Positions 1 through 10,121 of a DNA stretch of 64,000 nt are shown piece by piece; the stretch's first letter is position 1, and each line of letters opens with the position of its first letter. The DNA comes from Azospirillum thiophilum (GTDB lineage Bacteria > Pseudomonadota > Alphaproteobacteria > Azospirillales > Azospirillaceae): assembly GCF_001305595.1 (NCBI RefSeq), contig NZ_CP012402.1, positions 889,001 through 953,000 on the forward strand. The letters are read 5' to 3'. A program made the position numbers and the translations under genes. The notes beneath the pieces were generated by a model, which ran no database searches, had not been told where the DNA came from, and saw nothing but the letters and a program-made list of their open reading frames with translations.

Positions 1-541
1 AGATGGTCGGGATCAGCGTCATCCAGTCGCTGGGCGACTTGGCGAACTTGGTGCTGTCCTTGCCCTCGACGAATCCGACGGTGTGGGGGGCGGTGCCCTG
101 GGCGATGGCGCTGTCCGGCGTCAGCTTGCCGGTGACGAAGATCGGGACGATCTTGTCGAAATTCTTGATCTTCCTGACCTCCATCGGCTGCATGACACCG
201 GCCGGGAAGACCTTCTTGCAGATCCAGTATTCGATGTCGGCGATGTCGTAGGATTTCGGCTGGGTCACCGCGCGCTGGGTCACCGCGTCGGAATCGAGCG
301 CGGTCATCTGCAGCGTGAAGCCCAGATCCTCCTTCACCTTGTCGGCGACGGCGTTCAGGTTCGACACGCCGGTGCCGAACTGGCGCAGCGTGACGTTCTT
401 GATGTTCTGCGCCCAGATGGTCGGAAAGCCGGTGATCGCGCCGGAGCCGACGGCGGCGCCCGCCACGGCGGCGGTGCCCTTCAGCAGGGTGCGGCGGCTG
501 ACGCCGGGAACGGATTTCGAACCGGAACGGGTGTCGGTCAT
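1..541 (-). CDS. ABC transporter substrate-binding protein (PotD-like), 3' end outside window
   Basis: Partial gene: the N-terminal ~180 residues are present and the frame stays open to the window edge. The protein begins with a twin-arginine signal (SRRTLLKG, Arg16-Arg17, then an Ala/Gly-rich hydrophobic stretch), so it should be exported folded to the periplasm. The mature start (ITGFPTIWAQNIKNVTLRQF) is typical of the spermidine/putrescine-type solute-binding family, which delivers small cationic or organic solutes to a membrane permease. The ATPase gene follows 70 bp downstream in the same direction, so they form one import operon; the permeases must lie beyond the window. The start is ATG at 541, with AGGCTCACCT-type purine sequence just before it. 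Substrate cannot be read from this fragment. Confidence 0.82.
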   Translation of the reverse strand, partial: MTDTRSGSKSVPGVSRRTLLKGTAAVAGAAVGSGAITGFPTIWAQNIKNVTLRQFGTGVSNLNAVADKVKEDLGFTLQMTALDSDAVTQRAVTQPKSYDIADIEYWICKKVFPAGVMQPMEVRKIKNFDKIVPIFVTGKLTPDSAIAQGTAPHTVGFVEGKDSTKFAKSPSDWMTLIPTI

Positions 542-611
542 AGGTGAGCCTCCAGTCTGTTCGTCAGGTATTTTTTTGAAAGGCGTTTTGTGACAGGCGG
601 TTGAAAGGGGG

Positions 612-1688
612 TCAGGACGCCAGCGCATGGATGTCCCGGCTGCTCCAGCCGGCGCGCACGCGGTCGCCGACGGAGACGGGCGCGTCGAAATAGCGGGCCT
701 CGTCCAGCACGACGGCGAAATCGTCGGCGCCGGGAATGTCGAGGCTGAGATGGACGGAAGCGCCGTGATACTCCAGCGCCCGCACCGTGCCCTCCACCTG
801 GATCTCGGTGCGCAGGTCGGCGCCGCCCAGCAGGATGCGGTCGGTGCGCACGGCGCAGCGGCCGGAACCGCCCGCCGGTCCACCCGCCGCTCCCGCCTCG
901 ATGACGTTGTGTCCGCCGATGAAGCGGGCGACGAAGGCGGTGCGCGGACGGTTGAACAGCTCGCGCGGCAGGCCGGCCTGCTCGATCCGGCCCTGGTTCA
1001 TCACCACCGCGAGGTCGGCCAGCGCCATCGCCTCGGTCTGGCTGTGGGTGACGTGGATGAAGGTGATGCCGATGTCGCGGTGCAGGCGCTTCAGCTCCTC
1101 GCGCATGCGCACGCGCAGGAAGGGGTCGAGCGCCGACAGCGGTTCGTCCAGCAGCAGCACGCCCGGCCGGGTGATCAGCGCGCGGGCCAGCGCCACGCGC
1201 TGCTGCTGGCCGCCCGACAGCTGCGACGGCAGCCGGCCGGCATATTTGGCCATGTCGACGAGGTCGAGCATCTCGCCCGCCCGGCGGCGGCGCTCCTCCT
1301 TCGCCACGCCCTTCATCTTCAGGCTGAAGGCGACGTTGTCAGTGCAGTCCAGATGCGGAAACAGGGCGTAGCTCTGGAACATCATCGCGGTGCCGCGCCT
1401 GGCCGGCGGGTCGCCGTTGACCACATTGTCGCCGATCAGCAGGTCGCCGTCGGTGATGTCCTCGTGCCCGGCGATCATCCGCAGGGTCGAGGTCTTGCCA
1501 CAGCCGCTCGGCCCCAGCAGGCAGCAGTAGGAGCCGGCGGCGATCCGCAGGTCGATGCCGTCCACCGCCACGGTCGTGCCGTAGGCCTTGCGCAGCTTCA
1601 CCAGCTCGACCGGCGATCCGGCTCCCGTCGGTCCGCTGGCAGTCGATCCGCTGCCGGCCGCGTGCGCGATGGTCGATCCCGCCGTCAT
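612..1688 (-). CDS. ABC transporter ATP-binding protein, PotA/spermidine-putrescine type
   Basis: Cytoplasmic ATPase (358 aa) energising the import system whose binding protein is encoded next to it. Visible motifs: Walker A GPSGCGKTS at about residues 59-67, signature LSGGQQQR, Walker B LLLDEPLSALD, H-loop HVTHSQ, and a C-terminal TOBE-like domain after about residue 260. A longer open frame reaches 1976, but ATG at 1688 is preferred: it has GGAGGG six bases upstream and the family similarity starts just after it. A 12-bp palindrome lies 12 bp upstream of this start, inside the likely promoter, and matches one in front of the divergent GntR gene, so FCD-GntR control is likely. The Gly/Ser-rich first 25 residues are an unstructured extension unusual for the family. 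Substrate unknown. Confidence 0.88.
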   Translation of the reverse strand: MTAGSTIAHAAGSGSTASGPTGAGSPVELVKLRKAYGTTVAVDGIDLRIAAGSYCCLLGPSGCGKTSTLRMIAGHEDITDGDLLIGDNVVNGDPPARRGTAMMFQSYALFPHLDCTDNVAFSLKMKGVAKEERRRRAGEMLDLVDMAKYAGRLPSQLSGGQQQRVALARALITRPGVLLLDEPLSALDPFLRVRMREELKRLHRDIGITFIHVTHSQTEAMALADLAVVMNQGRIEQAGLPRELFNRPRTAFVARFIGGHNVIEAGAAGGPAGGSGRCAVRTDRILLGGADLRTEIQVEGTVRALEYHGASVHLSLDIPGADDFAVVLDEARYFDAPVSVGDRVRAGWSSRDIHALAS

Positions 1689-1700
1689 GGTCCCTCCAAT

Positions 1701-1712
1701 ATTGTGCACAAT
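1701..1712. promoter_or_regulatory. Palindromic operator candidate ATTGTGCACAAT (GntR/FCD site 1)
   Basis: A perfect 12-bp palindrome immediately upstream of the ABC ATPase start. FCD-type GntR regulators commonly bind TTGT-N2-ACAA palindromes, and the neighbouring regulator gene is of that family. The same core recurs at 1920-1929. Assignment to the neighbouring regulator is inference from position and sequence type. Confidence 0.6.
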
Positions 1713-1918
1713 CTGGCCGGTCTTTTGTGACCGCTTCGCTTTCTGCATGTCGCGTGCCAGCGAATTCATGGCGGTTTTCCGTCCATCTGCCGGCCAACAG
1801 ATCACAAGATGATCAGAGTTTCGGCGTAGTGATGCGTTCTTAGGCAGTCTTGCGAGGAGACGGCCGGTGTTGCCGGCGGAGCTGCCATCGGTCGATTGCA
1901 GTTCCACCGCTGGCCCAT

Positions 1919-1930
1919 TTTGTGCACAAT
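1919..1930. promoter_or_regulatory. Palindromic operator candidate TTTGTGCACAAT (GntR/FCD site 2)
   Basis: Differs from site 1 by one base; the inner ten bases TTGTGCACAA form a perfect palindrome. It lies about 46 bp upstream of the GntR start chosen here, as expected for an autoregulatory operator. It falls inside a longer upstream extension of the frame (from 1850), which is an argument for the downstream start at 1976. Confidence 0.6.
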
Positions 1931-1975
1931 TCCGGATCGGCATCCCGCCGCCTTCCAGCCGAACCGATTGCAGCA

Positions 1976-2710
1976 ATGACCCTCGCCGCCCCCGCCAAGC
2001 CGGCCCGCCGCCCCTCCAGCGGGCGCAGCAGCGCCGAAGCCCGCATCGTCCGCAGCATCGGCGAGGCCATCGCCGACCGCCGGCTGCCGCCCGGTACCAA
2101 GCTGACCGAGGAAAGCCTGGCCGAAGCCTTCGGCGTCAGCCGAGAGCGGGTGCGCAAGGTGCTGCTTCTGCTGGCGCAGCGCCGGGTGGTGACGCTGATC
2201 CCCAACCGCGGCGCCTTCGTCGCCAAGCCGACGCCTCGGGAAGCGCGCGAGGTGTTCGAGGCCCGTCGGGTGATCGAGCGCGCGATCATGGAGCGGCTGG
2301 AGCGGATGCCCCGCCCGCTGCCGCCGGAGATGCTGGAAAGGCTGCGCGACCATGGCGCGCTGGAGGATGCGGCGGAACGGGCGGCCGACCGCAAGGCGAT
2401 GATCCGGCTGTCCGGCCAGTTCCACCTGCTGTTGGCGGAATTCGCCGGCAACGCGACGCTGACCGGTATCCTGACCGACCTGATCGACCGGTCCAGCCTT
2501 GCCATCGCGGCGTTCGAACGGCGATCGTCGCACACCTGCTCGGCGGAGGATCACCGCCGGCTGATCGCGGCCCTGGTCGGCAACGCACCGGGCGAGGCGC
2601 TGGCGCTGATGATCGAGCATCTCGACGAGGTCGAACGCCAGTTGGATTTGGACGCGAAACCCGACATGCGCATCGACCTGAGGGCGATCTTCGCCGACGA
2701 ACCGGCCTGA
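1976..2710 (+). CDS. GntR family transcriptional regulator, FCD subfamily
   Basis: Winged-helix DNA-binding domain at about residues 15-85 (TEESLAEAFGVSRERVRKVL helix-turn-helix, then the NRGAFV wing) and an all-helical FCD effector domain behind it, with the usual metal/ligand histidines (QFHLLLAEF, EDHRRLI). FCD regulators sense small organic acids or sugar acids and usually repress an adjacent transport operon. The gene is divergent from the ABC import operon, and two nearly identical palindromes flank the shared promoter region. The frame is open from 1850, but translation from ATG 1976 (244 aa) starts after the putative operator and gives the normal family length. The effector is unknown; the companion HAD phosphatase hints at a phosphorylated intermediate. 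Confidence 0.88.
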   Translation: MTLAAPAKPARRPSSGRSSAEARIVRSIGEAIADRRLPPGTKLTEESLAEAFGVSRERVRKVLLLLAQRRVVTLIPNRGAFVAKPTPREAREVFEARRVIERAIMERLERMPRPLPPEMLERLRDHGALEDAAERAADRKAMIRLSGQFHLLLAEFAGNATLTGILTDLIDRSSLAIAAFERRSSHTCSAEDHRRLIAALVGNAPGEALALMIEHLDEVERQLDLDAKPDMRIDLRAIFADEPA

Positions 2711-2818
2711 CGTGGACAGGCCACTGGACAGGGATGCGCCGTCGGGGGTTCCAGGTAAAAGCCCGGCCCTCTACAGTGGCCGCAATAATTCGCTGGAATC
2801 CACCGACGAAGGCATCCG

Positions 2819-3499
2819 ATGAAGCCCGCTTCCGATACCCCGTTCCGCGTCCGGGCCATCCTGTTCGACATGGACGGCACCCTGATCGACACCAAGGGCC
2901 CGGTCGAACGGGCGTGGCGTGCCTGGGCCGCCCATCACGGCATCGATCCCGACGCCATCCTCGCCGTCGCCCATGGCCGCCGCACCATCGAGACCGTCCG
3001 CCGCTTCGCCCCCGCCGGCCTCGACATCGAGGAACAGGTGCGGCTGGTCGAGGACCGCTACATCAACGACGCCGATGGCGTCGTCGCCGTGCCCGGCGCA
3101 CGGGAACTGCTGGCGGCTCTGCCGCGGAACCGCTGGGCGGTGGTGACCTCCGCCCCGCACGGAATGGCGGAAACACGCATCCGGCAGGCCGGCCTGCCCC
3201 TGCCCGATCTGTTGATCGGCGCCGACGACGTCAGCCACGGGAAACCCGATCCCGAGGGCTATCGCAACGCCGCCGTGACGCTGGGTTTCGAGCCGGGCGA
3301 GACGCTGGTGTTCGAGGACGCCCCGCCGGGCCTGGAGGCGGGACATGCCGCCGGCGCCTGGGTGATCGCGCTGACCACAACGCTGCGGCCTGACGAGCTT
3401 GCAGGGAACCTGTGCCTGCCCGATCTGGCCGCGGTGCGGGTGCGGGTCGATGAGGACGGGTTGGAAATCACGGCGTTGGGCGGGGCATCCGGGGGCTGA
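2819..3499 (+). CDS. HAD superfamily phosphatase (beta-phosphoglucomutase/sugar-phosphatase type)
   Basis: 226-aa cytoplasmic hydrolase. HAD motif I is FDMDGT (Asp17 nucleophile, Asp19 acid/base), motif II VVTSAP, motif III Lys in HGKPDPEGY, motif IV FEDAPPGLEAG. A helical cap occupies roughly residues 25-90, placing it in subfamily I with sugar-phosphate and phosphoglycolate phosphatases. It lies 108 bp downstream of the GntR gene in the same direction and may be cotranscribed; its substrate could be a phosphorylated product of the solute imported by the divergent ABC system. It could alternatively belong with the amino-sugar locus that follows, but it converges on nagA with only 22 bp between stops. 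Confidence 0.85.
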   Translation: MKPASDTPFRVRAILFDMDGTLIDTKGPVERAWRAWAAHHGIDPDAILAVAHGRRTIETVRRFAPAGLDIEEQVRLVEDRYINDADGVVAVPGARELLAALPRNRWAVVTSAPHGMAETRIRQAGLPLPDLLIGADDVSHGKPDPEGYRNAAVTLGFEPGETLVFEDAPPGLEAGHAAGAWVIALTTTLRPDELAGNLCLPDLAAVRVRVDEDGLEITALGGASGG

Positions 3500-3521
3500 T
3501 CGAGACGGCGGACCGTCCCGG

Positions 3522-4691
3522 TCATCCGGCGTCCGCCGCCCGCCAGCCGCCATCCACCCAGGTCCCGCGAACAGTCAGGTCCGGGCGCAGCAGCACCAGA
3601 TCAGCACGCCAGCCCGGCGCGATTCTGCCGCGCTCTCCGGCCATGCCCAGGAATTCCGCCGGGTAGAGGGAAGCCATGCGCAGGCATTCTTCCAGCGGCA
3701 GGCCGATCAGACTGCCGGCGTTGCGCACCGCCGCCGCCATGTCGAGGTCGGCACCGGCCAGCGTGCCGTCGGCCAGCACCAGCCGGCCGTCGCGGCGGTG
3801 AATGGTCCGGCCGTTCAGCTCGAAACTCGAGGCATCGGTGCCGGTCGGCGGCATGGCGTCGGTCACCAGCATCATCCGGCCGCGCGGCCGGGCGGCCAGC
3901 GCAGCACGCATCATCAGCGGATGGACATGGTGCCCGTCCACGATCAGCCCGCACCAGGGCCGCCCGTCGGCGAGCGCCGCGCCGGCCGGGCCGGGCTGGC
4001 GGTTGGCGATCCCGGGCATGGCATTGAAGAGGTGGGTGACGCCGCGCACACCGAGGTCGAAGGCCCGCACCACCCGCTCGGCGTTGGCCATGGTATGGCC
4101 GACCGACAGGATCACGCCGGCCGCCATCAATCGCGACAGCGCCGCATCCTCCACGCATTCCGGCGCCAGGGTCAGCAGCACCCGCCCGCCCTGCATCCGC
4201 GCCGGCAGGCCGCAGAGGAAGTCCAGATCCGCGTCGTCGGGAGTACGGACGAAGCGCGGGTCGTGGGCGCCCGCCCGCTGCGGGCTGATGAAGGGGCCTT
4301 CGAAATGGATGCCCAGCACGCCGCCACCCGGCCGGGCCACGGCGTCCACCGCGGCCTCGGCGGCGGCGCGGTGGCAATCGGGGGTGTCGGTGATGACGGT
4401 CGGTAGCAATCCGGTGGTGCCGAACCGCCGGTGTGCCGCGACGATGGCGAGCGCGGCATCGGCGGTCGGCTGTCCATTGAACAGAATTCCGCCACCGCCA
4501 TTCACCTGGATGTCGAGGAAGCCTGGGGCCAGCAGATCGCCGGGATCCAGCGCCACGCTGCGGTCCGCCGCCGGCGGGCTGCGGCCGGGCGCCACGATGT
4601 CGAGGATCCGGCCATCCCCGACCAGCAGGCCATGGCCGTCGAGGATGGTCTCGCCGGTGAAAATCCGGGCACCGGTCAGGAACTGTCGCAT
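3522..4691 (-). CDS. nagA: N-acetylglucosamine-6-phosphate deacetylase
   Basis: Amidohydrolase (389 aa) removing acetate from N-acetylglucosamine-6-phosphate to give glucosamine-6-phosphate in the cytoplasm. Diagnostic family motifs are visible: DIQVNGGGGILFN near residue 60, HFEGPFISP with the metal-binding Glu, SVGHTMAN and THLFNAMPG histidines, and the catalytic Asp in VTDAMPPTG. It lies 119 bp downstream of the PTS permease in the same direction, so imported GlcNAc-6-P would be its direct substrate. A longer frame extends to 5552 but is only the antisense of the neighbour; ATG 4691 gives the standard N-terminus (MRQFLTGARIFTG). A glucosamine-6-phosphate deaminase is not found in the window. 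Confidence 0.94.
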   Translation of the reverse strand: MRQFLTGARIFTGETILDGHGLLVGDGRILDIVAPGRSPPAADRSVALDPGDLLAPGFLDIQVNGGGGILFNGQPTADAALAIVAAHRRFGTTGLLPTVITDTPDCHRAAAEAAVDAVARPGGGVLGIHFEGPFISPQRAGAHDPRFVRTPDDADLDFLCGLPARMQGGRVLLTLAPECVEDAALSRLMAAGVILSVGHTMANAERVVRAFDLGVRGVTHLFNAMPGIANRQPGPAGAALADGRPWCGLIVDGHHVHPLMMRAALAARPRGRMMLVTDAMPPTGTDASSFELNGRTIHRRDGRLVLADGTLAGADLDMAAAVRNAGSLIGLPLEECLRMASLYPAEFLGMAGERGRIAPGWRADLVLLRPDLTVRGTWVDGGWRAADAG

Positions 4692-4810
4692 CGGGCGGTC
4701 TTCGTCGCTTGGACAAGGGTGGGCCGCCGGCCTGAAGCAGACCGGGGGGGCTGTGGCAGTTCTTAGACCCAACCGCTGGCCCCCCGCAACGCCGCCGGAC
4801 GGTGCCCGCC

Positions 4811-6616
<1,806 letters not shown>

Positions 6617-6962
6617 GGTGGATCTCCGGCGATTTTTCCGGCGGCGGAACCAAAGCCCCCGGTTGACGAGTATACAACCGACACCAAGGATAGGTTTCAG
6701 GACATAAGCGGCAAAGCCGGAACGGCAAGGCTTGCGGCTTATCCCGGATGCGCCGGGAGATATTAGGCCCGGGGTGCGGATTGGCCGCAGGTTCCCGCCT
6801 TTTCCGGACAGGTGCTTGCGACAATCTATATCCGGGCTTGTGCCCGATGCCATGCGGCGTCTGCGCACATACGCCATGACGCGGGAGCTGTGACACTATG
6901 GCTGCCGTTCCGCTGTGAAAGCGCCCGCCAGGGTCGAAGCGTCACGAAAGAGGACCACACTC
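6617..6962. promoter_or_regulatory. Divergent promoter region between nagE and the IIA-HPr-EI gene
   Basis: 346 bp with no convincing gene. It must hold the promoters for both PTS transcription units. At 6661-6679 there is an imperfect inverted repeat with GGTTG/CAACC arms around GTATAC, about 45 bp upstream of nagE, which could be an operator. No dedicated PTS regulator gene is adjacent, so what binds there is unknown. Confidence 0.4.
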
Positions 6963-9530
6963 ATGACCGCGATCACGCTTGCCGCACCGCTGGCCGGATG
7001 GGCCATGCCGCTGGAAGAGGTGCCCGATCCAGCCTTCGCCCAGGGGCTGGTCGGCGCCGGCATGGCAATCGACCCGACCGTGAACGAATTGCGCAGCCCC
7101 TGCGACGGCGTCGTGCTGTCGATCCATCGCGCGCGCCACGCCTGCACGGTACGCGCCACCGGCGGGGCGGAGGTGCTGCTGCATCTGGGCATCGACACCG
7201 TCGGACTGAACGGCGAGGGCTTCACCGCCCATGTCCGGGATGGGCAACCGGTGAAGACCGGCGACCTGCTGATCGGCTTCGACATGGATCTGGTCGGCAG
7301 CCGGGCGCAGAGCCTCGTCAGCATGATGGTGGTGGTCAATGACGGCTTCACCATCGACGGCCGCACCGTAAACCGCGAGATCGCGGCGGGCGAGACGGCG
7401 ATGACCGTGCATGGCGGATCGGAGGCTGCGGCCGCTCCCGTCGCGGCGGCCTCCGGCGGGACCGCCGAACGCTCGGTGATCCTGCGCATCGCCCACGGCC
7501 TGCATGCGCGGCCAGCGGCGGCACTGGTCGCCGCCGCCAAGGCCCATCCCGGAGCCGTCACCATCCTGTGCCGCGACCGCAGTGCCAATGCCAAGAGCGT
7601 CGTCGCCCTGATGGGACTCGGCACCACACTGGGCGACCGGCTGACCGTGCGGGCCGGCGGTGCCGGTGCGGAGGGCGTGGTCGAGACCATCGCCGGTCTG
7701 ATCGACAGCGGTCTCGGCGACCCGCTGACTGAGATGGGCGCCGAGCCACCGGCCGGAGCAGCCGCACCAGTGGCCGCACCAGTGCCCGCTCCGATGCCGC
7801 CCGCCGCGGAGGAGGAGGCCGGACCGCCCTTCGCCGAGGGCGAGGAGGTGCTGTTGAAGGGCACCATCGCCGTTCCGGGACAGGCGGTCGGCACCGTCGT
7901 CCGCCGCTTCAGCAGCAGGATGCGGGTGGCGGAGGAGGGCGAAGGCCCGGCGGTGGAGGAACCACGGCTGCGCCGGGCGCTGGAAACGGTGACCGCCGGT
8001 CTGGCCGAGTCGGCCCGCCGGATGCCGGAGCATGCCGCCATCTTCCAGGCCCACCGCGAGTTGCTGGACGATCCGGAACTACTGGACGGCGCCCTGGCCG
8101 ACATCGCCACGGGCAAGAGCGCGGACTGGGCATGGCAGCGCACGGCGCAGCTTCAGGCCGATGCGCTGGCCGCGCTTGCCGACCCACGGATGGCCGAGCG
8201 CGCCGCCGACCTGCGCGACCTGGAACGGCAGGTTCTGGCCGCGCTGTCCGGCAAGGCGCCGAACGTCGGGCTGGCCGACCTGCCGGCCGGCAGCATCGTG
8301 CTGGCCGACGAGATCCTACCGTCGGAGCTGGCGGGCGTCCCCGCCGGGCGGCTGGCCGGCATCGGCATGGCGCATGGCGGCCCGACCTCGCATGCCGTCA
8401 TCCTGGCGGCGGCATTGGGCGTGCCGACCGTGGTGGCGCTTGGCCGGCAGGCGGAGCGGGTGCCCGACGGCGCCCCCGTGGTGATCGACGGCAACCGCGG
8501 CGAACTGCATGTCTCCCCGCCGGAGGATATGCTGGCGGCGACCCGGACGGCGGTGGCCGCCCGTGCCGTCCGGCGCGAGGAGAACCGCCGGCTGGCCGGC
8601 GAGGACTGCCGCATGGCCGACGGCACCCGGATCGAGATCTTCGCCAATCTGGGCCGGGTCAGCGACGCCCCCGGCGCGGTGATCGAGGGAGCGGAGGGCT
8701 GCGGCCTGCTGCGCACCGAGTTCCTGTTCCTGGAGCGCCAGTCCGCGCCCAGCGAGGACGAACAGTACCGCCAGTACCAGCAGATCGCCGACGCGCTGGA
8801 AGGCCGGCCGGTGGTCATCCGCACGCTGGACGTCGGCGGCGACAAGCCCCTGCCCTATCTGCCGCTGCCCAAGGAGGAGAACCCGGTGCTGGGCCTGCGC
8901 GGCGTCCGGGTGGGCCTGCGCGAGCCGGAGCTGCTGCGTGCGCAGATCCGCGCCGTCCTGCGGGTAAAGCCGGTGGGTGTCTGCCGGATCATGGTGCCGA
9001 TGATCGCCTCGCCGTCCGAACTCCAGGCGGTGCGGACGATGGTGGACGAGGAGCGGGCGGCGCTCCGCCGGGCGGAGCCGATCGAACTCGGTGCGATGAT
9101 CGAGGTGCCGGCTGCGGCGCTGATAGCCGACCGCATCGGCGCGGTGGCCGACTTCCTGTCGATCGGCACCAATGACCTGACCCAGTATGTGCTGGCGATG
9201 GACCGCGGCAACCCGTATGTGGCGGCCCAGCTCGACGCGCTGCATCCGGGCGTGCTGCGGCTGATCCGTCAGGCGGTGACCGGGGCCGCCGTCCATGGCC
9301 GGACGGTGGCGGTGTGCGGCGGCGCCGCCTCCGACCCGATGGCGGCGCCGCTGCTGATCGGGCTGGGCGTGACCGAGCTCTCGGCGACCCCGGCGGTGAT
9401 CGCCGACCTGAAGGCGCAGATCCGCGGCCTGCGCCTGGAGGACTGCCGCCGCGTCGCCGAGGCGGCGCTCGCCACCGACAGCGCGGACGAGGTGCGGCGG
9501 CTGGTGGCGGAGGCATGGCCGGTGATCTGA
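6963..9530 (+). CDS. PTS fusion protein IIA(Glc-type)-HPr-Enzyme I
   Basis: 855-aa cytoplasmic fusion carrying all soluble steps of a sugar PTS. IIA domain (residues 1-150) with phospho-His74 in LLHLGIDTV; HPr domain (about 168-255) with phospho-His181 in GLHARP; Ala/Pro linker; Enzyme I (about 295-855) with catalytic His477 in HGGPTSHAVI, the PEP-binding GTNDLTQYVLAMDR and the Cys of VAVCGG. Phosphate would pass PEP to H477, H181, H74 and then Cys428 of the divergent permease. The start at 6963 (MTAITLAAPLAG) is preferred over 6915, which adds a basic stretch with no family similarity. With nagA/nagE it makes a self-contained GlcNAc uptake unit. Confidence 0.93.
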   Translation: MTAITLAAPLAGWAMPLEEVPDPAFAQGLVGAGMAIDPTVNELRSPCDGVVLSIHRARHACTVRATGGAEVLLHLGIDTVGLNGEGFTAHVRDGQPVKTGDLLIGFDMDLVGSRAQSLVSMMVVVNDGFTIDGRTVNREIAAGETAMTVHGGSEAAAAPVAAASGGTAERSVILRIAHGLHARPAAALVAAAKAHPGAVTILCRDRSANAKSVVALMGLGTTLGDRLTVRAGGAGAEGVVETIAGLIDSGLGDPLTEMGAEPPAGAAAPVAAPVPAPMPPAAEEEAGPPFAEGEEVLLKGTIAVPGQAVGTVVRRFSSRMRVAEEGEGPAVEEPRLRRALETVTAGLAESARRMPEHAAIFQAHRELLDDPELLDGALADIATGKSADWAWQRTAQLQADALAALADPRMAERAADLRDLERQVLAALSGKAPNVGLADLPAGSIVLADEILPSELAGVPAGRLAGIGMAHGGPTSHAVILAAALGVPTVVALGRQAERVPDGAPVVIDGNRGELHVSPPEDMLAATRTAVAARAVRREENRRLAGEDCRMADGTRIEIFANLGRVSDAPGAVIEGAEGCGLLRTEFLFLERQSAPSEDEQYRQYQQIADALEGRPVVIRTLDVGGDKPLPYLPLPKEENPVLGLRGVRVGLREPELLRAQIRAVLRVKPVGVCRIMVPMIASPSELQAVRTMVDEERAALRRAEPIELGAMIEVPAAALIADRIGAVADFLSIGTNDLTQYVLAMDRGNPYVAAQLDALHPGVLRLIRQAVTGAAVHGRTVAVCGGAASDPMAAPLLIGLGVTELSATPAVIADLKAQIRGLRLEDCRRVAEAALATDSADEVRRLVAEAWPVI

Positions 9531-9592
9531 GGCAAAGACTTTTTCCCGAGCAAGGCGCAACGGCATGTCACCGGGGCCGCCCGGCACCTGAA

Positions 9593-9629
9593 TCCGGAAG
9601 GCTCCGACCTGTGGTCGGAGCCTTCCGGA
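9593..9629. terminator. Perfect 17-bp hairpin between convergent genes
   Basis: Arms 9593-9609 and 9613-9629 are perfectly complementary around a 3-base loop (TGT). It sits between the stop of the PTS fusion and the stop of the DoxX gene, which converge, so it probably ends transcription from both sides. There is no U-run on either side, so it is not a textbook intrinsic terminator and may act in 3'-end stabilisation. Confidence 0.65.
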
Positions 9630-9663
9630 GATGGCAAGAAACGGGTCAGCCACGCAGGCCCAG

Positions 9664-10101
9664 CTACCGCGCCCGGCGGCGCATCCGCGACAGCATCGCG
9701 GCGAGCACGAAGCCGCCGACCAGCCCAAGATGTTCGAAGAAGGCGTTGGTCGCCATGAAACGCTCCTGGCCGGCCATGGTCCAGAAATCGTTGGCGACCA
9801 GCGCCGCCAGCACGGTGAACACGCCGAGCGCCCCGGCCCCCAGCCACAGCGCGCGGTCCAGCAGGATCAGCAGCGGCCCCACCAGTTCCACCGCTATGGT
9901 CAGCGCCGCCCACAGCTCGGGCGGGTGCATCCCGAAATGAGCCTGCTCCGCCACCGCCCCCGGCCAGTCGGCGAGCTTGACCAGCCCGCCGAGCAGATAG
10001 GCGCCGACCAGCGCCAGACGGGCCAGCAGCCAGGTCCCGTCCCAATCGAGGATACGATCCAGCAGTCCCTCTGCCGGCCGTTCGAGATCGCGCAAGGTCA
10101 T
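9664..10101 (-). CDS. DoxX family membrane protein
   Basis: 145-aa inner-membrane protein with four hydrophobic segments (around residues 22-42, 60-85, 88-108 and 120-140), the DoxX/DoxD pattern with an early GGLVKLADWPG. DoxX proteins are linked to thiol and redox homeostasis in some bacteria; their biochemical role is generally unclear. It is the last gene of a minus-strand set, 20 bp after the amidohydrolase stop, so it is cotranscribed. ATG 10101 has a GGGAGGG box about six bases upstream. The longer frame reaching 12177 is antisense-type noise fused to it. Confidence 0.82.
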   Translation of the reverse strand: MTLRDLERPAEGLLDRILDWDGTWLLARLALVGAYLLGGLVKLADWPGAVAEQAHFGMHPPELWAALTIAVELVGPLLILLDRALWLGAGALGVFTVLAALVANDFWTMAGQERFMATNAFFEHLGLVGGFVLAAMLSRMRRRAR

Positions 10102-10121
10102 GGTACTGGCCCTCCCAACTC

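Noticed and set aside
1850..1975. Earlier in-frame start for the GntR regulator
   Set aside because: The extension lacks family similarity and would place the putative operator inside the coding sequence; ATG 1976 gives normal length.
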